Part shown: positions 14,456 through 18,297 of the stretch, piece after piece
Numbering within the stretch: position 1 is the stretch's first letter
How the letters are laid out: the number at the start of each line of letters is the position of its first letter
Assembly: GCA_005772945.1 (NCBI GenBank)
Contig: SXIE01000452.1
Location: 1-18,297 of the forward strand
DNA from: Pseudomonadota bacterium
Lineage (GTDB): Bacteria > Myxococcota > UBA9042 > PHBI01
Reading direction: 5' to 3'
Length of the DNA: 18,297 bases
Made by a program: the position numbers and the translations under genes
The notes under the pieces: generated by a model
The model's input: only the letters and a program-made list of their open reading frames with translations
Databases searched by the model: none
What the model was told of the DNA's origin: nothing

Positions 14456-15880
14456 ATGCTCGACCCTCACCCCGACACCCCCGCGCCCGCCGGCCTCCGC
14501 CGCGTGCTCGGGCCCGTCACGGGGGCGGCCATCGTCGCCGGCACCGTCATCGGCACGGGCGTCTTCATCAAGCCTGCCGCGATGGCGCAAGCGGTCGGTG
14601 ACAGCGGGCTCGTCCTCCTCGCCTGGATCGTCGCGGGCGTCCTGTCGCTCGCCGGCGCCCTCACCTACGCCGAGCTCGGCGCGCGCCTCCCGCACGCGGG
14701 CGGCGAATACGTCTACCTGCGCGAGGCCTACGGCCGCCCGGCCGCATTCCTCTTCGGCTGGATGCGTTTCTGGGTCGCCTCGCCCGGGTCCGTGGCGGTC
14801 TTCGCCGTGGCCGCCGCGAAGTTCACCGCGACGACCGGCCCGCTCGCCGAGCTCCCCGGCGGCCAGGCCGCGCTCGCCCTCTTCTTCATCGCGCTCTTCA
14901 CGGCCACCAACTGCATGGCGGTCGCGCTGGGCGCGCGCCTGCAGACGCTGCTGACAGCCTTGAAGGTGGTCATCATCGTCGGCCTCGGCGTCGCGCTCTT
15001 TGTGCTCGCCGGCAGCGCCGGCGCGCCCCCTCCGTCGGCCCCCGTCGCCCCGCGCGCCTTCGATCTCTCGACCTTCGGCACCGCCGTCATCGCGGCTCTC
15101 TGGGCCTTCGACGGCTGGAACAACCTCGCGATGGTGGGCGGCGAGATCCGCGACCCGCGCCGCAACATCCCGCGCGCGCTCATCCTCGGGATGGCCGTCG
15201 TGGCGGCGCTCTACCTGTTCGCGAACTTCGCCTACTTCCACGTGCTCGGCGTCGACGACGTCGCCGCGTCCTACTCGTCGGCCAACCAATATGCCCTCCC
15301 GGTCGCGACCAAAGCGCTGCTCACGGCCATGGGCCCGAGCTCGAGCTGGGCCACCAGCGCGGTCGCCATCGTCTCGGTTCTGCTGGTCGTGTCGGCACTC
15401 GGCGCCATGAACGGCTCGATCATGACCGGCGCGCGCGTGCCCTACGCGATGGCGCGCGACCGCCTCGTGCCCGCCGCGCTCGGCCGCGTCTCGCGCCACG
15501 GCGGGTCGCCCGTCGCCGCCGTCGTGGCGCAGGGCGTCGTGGCCGCCATCCTGGCGGTCTCGGGCACGTTCGATCAGCTCACCGACGCGGTCGTCTTTGC
15601 CTCCTGGGTCTTCTACGCGATGTGTACGAGCGCCGTATTTCGCCTGCGCCGCCGCTTCCCGACCGCGCCGGGTACGTTCCTCACGCCGCTCTATCCGATC
15701 CTCCCGATCGTCTTCATCGCGGTCGCCGCGCTGCTGCTCGTCAACACCATCGTGACGTCGCCCGCTCTGAGCGCGCTCGGGCTGGGGGTCGTCGCCCTCG
15801 GGGTACCGACCTACCTGGTCATCCGACGCCATGTGCCGGCCGCGCCCGCGTCCGAAACGCCGCCGTTTTCGGACACGTGA
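14456..15880 (+). CDS. APC-superfamily amino acid permease
   Basis: A 474-residue inner-membrane transporter with about twelve hydrophobic helices. Helix 1 has the substrate-binding unwound motif AGTVIGTGVFIKPA (28-41). Helix 6 has AALWAFDGWNNLAMVGGE (213-230), followed by IRDPRRNIPRALILG (231-245), a signature of the LAT/YfnA-type branch (AA_permease_2). GAMNGSIMTGARVPYAMARD (316-335) marks helix 8 and the loop after it. These proteins take up or exchange amino acids, usually with protons; the exact substrate is not predictable. ATG 14456 is preferred: it directly precedes the short cytoplasmic N-terminus, and the open frame upstream (to 13925) overlaps the opposite SnoaL-like gene. It lacks a ribosome site and has a promoter-like pair directly upstream. 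An aminotransferase gene nearby may share substrates, as an inference. Confidence 0.93.
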   Translation: MLDPHPDTPAPAGLRRVLGPVTGAAIVAGTVIGTGVFIKPAAMAQAVGDSGLVLLAWIVAGVLSLAGALTYAELGARLPHAGGEYVYLREAYGRPAAFLFGWMRFWVASPGSVAVFAVAAAKFTATTGPLAELPGGQAALALFFIALFTATNCMAVALGARLQTLLTALKVVIIVGLGVALFVLAGSAGAPPPSAPVAPRAFDLSTFGTAVIAALWAFDGWNNLAMVGGEIRDPRRNIPRALILGMAVVAALYLFANFAYFHVLGVDDVAASYSSANQYALPVATKALLTAMGPSSSWATSAVAIVSVLLVVSALGAMNGSIMTGARVPYAMARDRLVPAALGRVSRHGGSPVAAVVAQGVVAAILAVSGTFDQLTDAVVFASWVFYAMCTSAVFRLRRRFPTAPGTFLTPLYPILPIVFIAVAALLLVNTIVTSPALSALGLGVVALGVPTYLVIRRHVPAAPASETPPFSDT

Positions 15881-15898
15881 GCACCGCAGCACGTCGCG

Positions 15899-15927
15899 TT
15901 GCCAGCCGGCGCCGCCTCGACTAGCCT
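15899..15927 (+). promoter_or_regulatory. Candidate leaderless promoter of the unknown lipoprotein gene
   Basis: TTGCCA (15899-15904), 17 bp, TAGCCT (15922-15927), then exactly six bases to ATG 15934. The -35 and spacer are identical in form to those before the permease gene 1.5 kb upstream. No Shine-Dalgarno is visible. Confidence 0.45.
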
Positions 15928-15933
15928 CGCCGC

Positions 15934-17034
15934 ATGCGAACCTTGCGAACTCTGCGAACCTCTTCAGGCCATTCGAACGGCGCGCTCGCGGTGCTCGTCA
16001 CCTCGTTTGTCGCGGGCGCGGCGTGCGGCAAACCGCCGGCTCCCTCCCCCGCGACCGCGACGACCACGCTGCAAGCCCCGACCGTGGCCGCGCCCGCGAC
16101 GACCGCACCGACTGCGTCCCCCACACCGGACGTCGACGCCGCGATCGCCCCGCCCGACGCAGCACCGCCCGCACCCGACGGCGCCGCGCCTCAGGACGAC
16201 GCAGGTCCCGCGGCGCCCGACGTCGCCGCCGCCCCCGCGTTCCCGGCCGGCCTCATCCCGGCTGAGCTGGGCGAGAGCCTGGTCGTCGTGGACCCGCCGG
16301 ACCGCATCGCGCACACGCTCGCCATGGCCGCCGGCTGCGCGGCCGCGAAGGGTCCGCCGCCCGATTCGGACGCGCCCGATCCGTGCGCGATCCCGTGGCT
16401 GCTCGGCGCCGTCGCCTTCGACGCCGAGGGCGCGCGCGCCGCCTTCCTTTCGGTCAAGGACGCCGGCGGATGCGCCGGCGGAGGCCAGATCGCAGCCGAA
16501 GGGTTCTTCGCCAAGACGCGGGAGCTTGCGCCCGAAAAGGCCAAGCGCTTCCCGCGCACGCCGGACGCCGACGAGGACGACGTCAAGCTGCGCCAGGCCA
16601 TCTGGCGCTGGCTCGCTGACCTCGGCAAGGCTGGCTACGCGACCCCGGCGCCGGATCTGATCGTGGCGACCGCGGGCGTCGAATCGGGGATCCGCGGGGC
16701 CACCCCGCTCGTGCGCCTCGGGCCGCCGCTCGGCGGGATGTACCTCTACGCCGTCTCGGGCGAGGGCGGCGCGAAGGTCCAGCTCGTCGCGGCCGACAAC
16801 AAGACGACGTTTGCGCTCGGCACGATCGCGGACGTGTCCGCGAAGTGCCCGAAGTCGGCGCGCGACGACGGCCTCTGCGCCGACGGCACCGCGCCGTCGT
16901 TCGTGCGGGTCGCGCTCACTCCCGACCGCAAGACCCTGCTTGTCACGACCACGATGGGCGACGGGATGCACTGCGGCTCGGACTACGTCGCGCACCACGC
17001 CTGGGCCGTTCCCGAGGCACTCTGGCCGAAGTGA
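15934..17034 (+). CDS. Lipoprotein of unknown function with Pro/Ala-rich linker
   Basis: A 366-residue protein not recognised as any family. The signal peptide ends in VAGAAC (Cys31). It begins with a short MRTLRTLRT repeat, coded by three TGCGAAC-type units at 15935-15955, that adds basic residues before the hydrophobic core. Residues 33-105 are a linker rich in Pro, Ala, Thr and Asp, as in many surface lipoproteins of myxobacteria. The globular part (about 106-366) contains a helix-rich segment (FFAKTRELAPEKAKRF, then DDVKLRQAIWRWLADLGKAG), then beta-rich text (MYLYAVSG, VQLVAADNKTTFALG, FVRVALTPDRKTLLVTTTMG) and several Cys that could form disulfides. It is read from a promoter-like pair directly before the ATG and lies 53 bp after the permease gene. 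It ends 33 bp from the convergent FGE-fold gene. Confidence 0.82.
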   Translation: MRTLRTLRTSSGHSNGALAVLVTSFVAGAACGKPPAPSPATATTTLQAPTVAAPATTAPTASPTPDVDAAIAPPDAAPPAPDGAAPQDDAGPAAPDVAAAPAFPAGLIPAELGESLVVVDPPDRIAHTLAMAAGCAAAKGPPPDSDAPDPCAIPWLLGAVAFDAEGARAAFLSVKDAGGCAGGGQIAAEGFFAKTRELAPEKAKRFPRTPDADEDDVKLRQAIWRWLADLGKAGYATPAPDLIVATAGVESGIRGATPLVRLGPPLGGMYLYAVSGEGGAKVQLVAADNKTTFALGTIADVSAKCPKSARDDGLCADGTAPSFVRVALTPDRKTLLVTTTMGDGMHCGSDYVAHHAWAVPEALWPK

Positions 17035-17067
17035 ACGCGATTCACACAGCGCGCGATCGCGGCCGCT

Positions 17068-18297
17068 CTACTGCGGATCCGCGCAGCAGCGGAAGCCGGT
17101 CGAGTAATCCCAGTGCGAGACGTCATGGGCGGTCGTGCGATAGAGACAGCCGCTGCCGTTGATGGTCGTATCGACGTAGAACCCGCCGCGGAAGGTGCCG
17201 GCTGCGTCGTCGACCCACTCGTGCAGGTTGCCCATGAGATCGTAGACGCCCTCGGGTGTCGTGCAGCCGTCGTTCTCGCCGGACATGTCCAGGCTGTCGG
17301 GCAGCTGCGAGAGACAGGGGTTATCGATCTCCGAGTAGATCCAGCTCGCCGAGGTCCCGAAGTACTCGATCGCCGGGTGCATGCGGCGCCCGTCGTTGCA
17401 GACGCGCGGATCGCGCACGGTCCCGTAGGGGTACGTCCAACCCGCGTCGCCCTGACACGCGCGCAGCCACTCGGTCGAGGTGCAGAGGCGCTTGCCCGCG
17501 CGCGTGCACGCGGCCTTGGCGCCGACCTCGTTGATGTAGCCCTGCGGCACCGCCCAGCGGATCGAGACCGCCCGCACCGCGGTCGCGCCGGGGTTGAAGT
17601 AGGGCGACCAGGAGGCCTCGGAGCCGTCGTCCAGCACCAACGAGGCCTCGAATTGATCGATACAAAAGGCGCCACTCGCCGCGTCGATGAGGACCGTACC
17701 GTCGGGGCAGCGCGGGTCGTCCGAGGGCTCCTCGATGAGCCAGTCGTTCGGGGTCGGGCGGGCTGCTTCGTCACAGGTGGCGGCGGCGCCGGTGCGCGTG
17801 CAGCATTGGATCGAGGCGGCACCGGGACAGAGCCCCGCCGTGTGGGTCCAGCCTGCGGCGGGGCAGTCCGCGATGTCGAGGCAAGCGCCCGCGACGCCCT
17901 TGGCGCTGCAGCGCTCGATCGCCGGCACGCAGCAGCGGATGTGCGTACCGCCCGCGCAGTAGTCGGGGATGGCGACGTAGGCGTCGTCGCTCATGCTGCA
18001 GTCGTCGACGAAGGTGCAGTCGCCGAGCGCAGCGCCCACCGCGCACGGGTCGCCGAGCTCGGGCAGCGGGCCTGAATCGGGCGGAGGGATGGTGTCGGCG
18101 ACGGTGTCGGCGACGGTGTCCGTCGTCGTGTGAGTGTCGGCGACGGTCTCGACCTCGACCTCGACCTCGACCTCGACCTCGACCTCGACCTCGGACTCGA
18201 CCTCGACCTCGACCTCGACCTCGACCTCGACCTCGAACTCGAACTCGGACTCGGACTCGGACTCGGACGCGGACTCGGCCTCGGCCTCGGCCTCGAC
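17068..18297 (-). CDS. FGE-sulfatase-fold (SUMF1-like) protein with Cys-rich modules and (Glu-X)n linker (5' end outside window)
   Basis: At least 409 residues; the start and any signal peptide lie beyond the right edge. Order from the N-terminal side: a (Glu-X)n repeat, a Thr/Val/Ala/Asp stretch with TVADTVADT, two Cys-rich modules, then a formylglycine-generating-enzyme-like domain. The modules read CTFVDDC to HIRCCV and CLDIADC to SIQCCT, similar in spacing to each other. The domain shows GKRLCTSTEWLRACQG, YPYG, GVYDLMGNLHEWVDD, FRGGFYV and a final GFRCC. True FGEs have two catalytic Cys in a C-H-x-S-Y-C type motif near this end. Here that part reads INGSGCLYR, so only the second Cys seems kept and the enzyme activity is doubtful. 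Such domains are abundant in myxobacteria, some acting as structural or non-FGE enzymes. The stop is TAG at 17068-17070. Confidence 0.9.
   Translation of the reverse strand, partial: VEAEAEAESASESESESEFEFEVEVEVEVEVEVESEVEVEVEVEVEVEVETVADTHTTTDTVADTVADTIPPPDSGPLPELGDPCAVGAALGDCTFVDDCSMSDDAYVAIPDYCAGGTHIRCCVPAIERCSAKGVAGACLDIADCPAAGWTHTAGLCPGAASIQCCTRTGAAATCDEAARPTPNDWLIEEPSDDPRCPDGTVLIDAASGAFCIDQFEASLVLDDGSEASWSPYFNPGATAVRAVSIRWAVPQGYINEVGAKAACTRAGKRLCTSTEWLRACQGDAGWTYPYGTVRDPRVCNDGRRMHPAIEYFGTSASWIYSEIDNPCLSQLPDSLDMSGENDGCTTPEGVYDLMGNLHEWVDDAAGTFRGGFYVDTTINGSGCLYRTTAHDVSHWDYSTGFRCCADPQ
18091..18147. repeat. Degenerate 12-bp repeat (GTGTCGGCGACG) coding for VADT
   Basis: Two perfect adjacent GTGTCGGCGACG copies (18092-18115), a truncated GTGTC at 18116, and a third copy at 18134-18145. 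They code on the minus strand for a Thr-Val-Ala-Asp repeat between the Glu-rich linker and the first Cys module. Confidence 0.75.
18148..18297. repeat. Hexanucleotide tandem repeat, 25 units of CTCGAC and variants, continuing past the window
   Basis: Exactly 25 in-phase hexamers. From left to right: seven CTCGAC, one CTCGGA, six CTCGAC, two CTCGAA, four CTCGGA, one CGCGGA, three CTCGGC and one CTCGAC. On the minus strand each codes for Glu after Val, Ser, Phe or Ala; one unit has Ala in place of Glu. Variants are grouped in blocks, as expected from local duplication. Unit length is a multiple of three, so copy-number change would alter linker length and keep the frame. Confidence 0.95.

Noticed and set aside
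14279..15892. Extension of the SnoaL-like frame upstream, making an 827-residue protein
   Set aside because: The added part is low-complexity and antisense to the clear APC permease. ATG 14278 opens directly into a signal peptide and has a ribosome site.
17045..17062. Palindrome CGCGATCGCG as a terminator or operator
   Set aside because: A short GC-rich palindrome is expected by chance here, and it lacks a T-run; it lies in the 33-bp gap between convergent genes.
18148..18297. CRISPR array or origin-like iterons
   Set aside because: Units are six bases without spacers, are in frame, and code for the linker of the FGE-fold protein.

Overview
The window is about 18.3 kb of very GC-rich, tightly packed bacterial DNA. 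Gene content points to a myxobacterium-like member of Myxococcota (formerly Deltaproteobacteria): an FHA-type sigma-54 activator, several lipoproteins, Cys-rich extracellular modules, Sel1 repeats with regular Cys pairs, a stand-alone PAAR protein and an FGE-fold protein with a low-complexity linker. This placement is an inference. No rRNA, tRNA, CRISPR array or intact insertion sequence was seen.

Left block (1-3298, leftward): an FHA/AAA+/Fis-type sigma-54 activator, two universal stress proteins and the start of a class I [4Fe-4S] fumarase, with gaps of 11, 49 and 19 bp, probably one transcript. A DJ-1/PfpI gene (3334-3915) diverges from it only 35 bp away. The block reads as a stress or redox group.

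Middle (4061-11569): a rightward Y1/HUH transposase-like gene whose catalytic residues are replaced and which carries a DnaA-domain-IV-like C-terminus; a lipoprotein with a candidate caspase-like fold and a 10-Cys tail; a leftward pair (Sel1-repeat lipoprotein, then OmpA-family lipoprotein); and a rightward coupled pair (exported PEGA-like protein, then CgeB-like glycosyltransferase).

Right block (11556-18297): a leftward PAAR protein, a rightward class III aminotransferase, a leftward exported SnoaL/NTF2-like protein, a rightward APC-family permease, a rightward lipoprotein of unknown function, and a leftward FGE-fold protein that runs off the right edge through a 25-unit hexanucleotide repeat coding for a (Glu-X)n linker.

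No stretch over 300 bp lacks a gene. The longest gaps (about 145-200 bp) lie upstream of gene starts. Several hold similar promoter-like pairs (TTGNNN, 17 bp, TANNNT), some only 6-8 bp from the start codon, suggesting leaderless transcripts. Four convergent gene pairs end within 36 bp of each other or overlap. The best leads for new biology are the catalytically dead transposase-derived protein, the caspase-like lipoprotein and the FHA activator/USP/fumarase operon.
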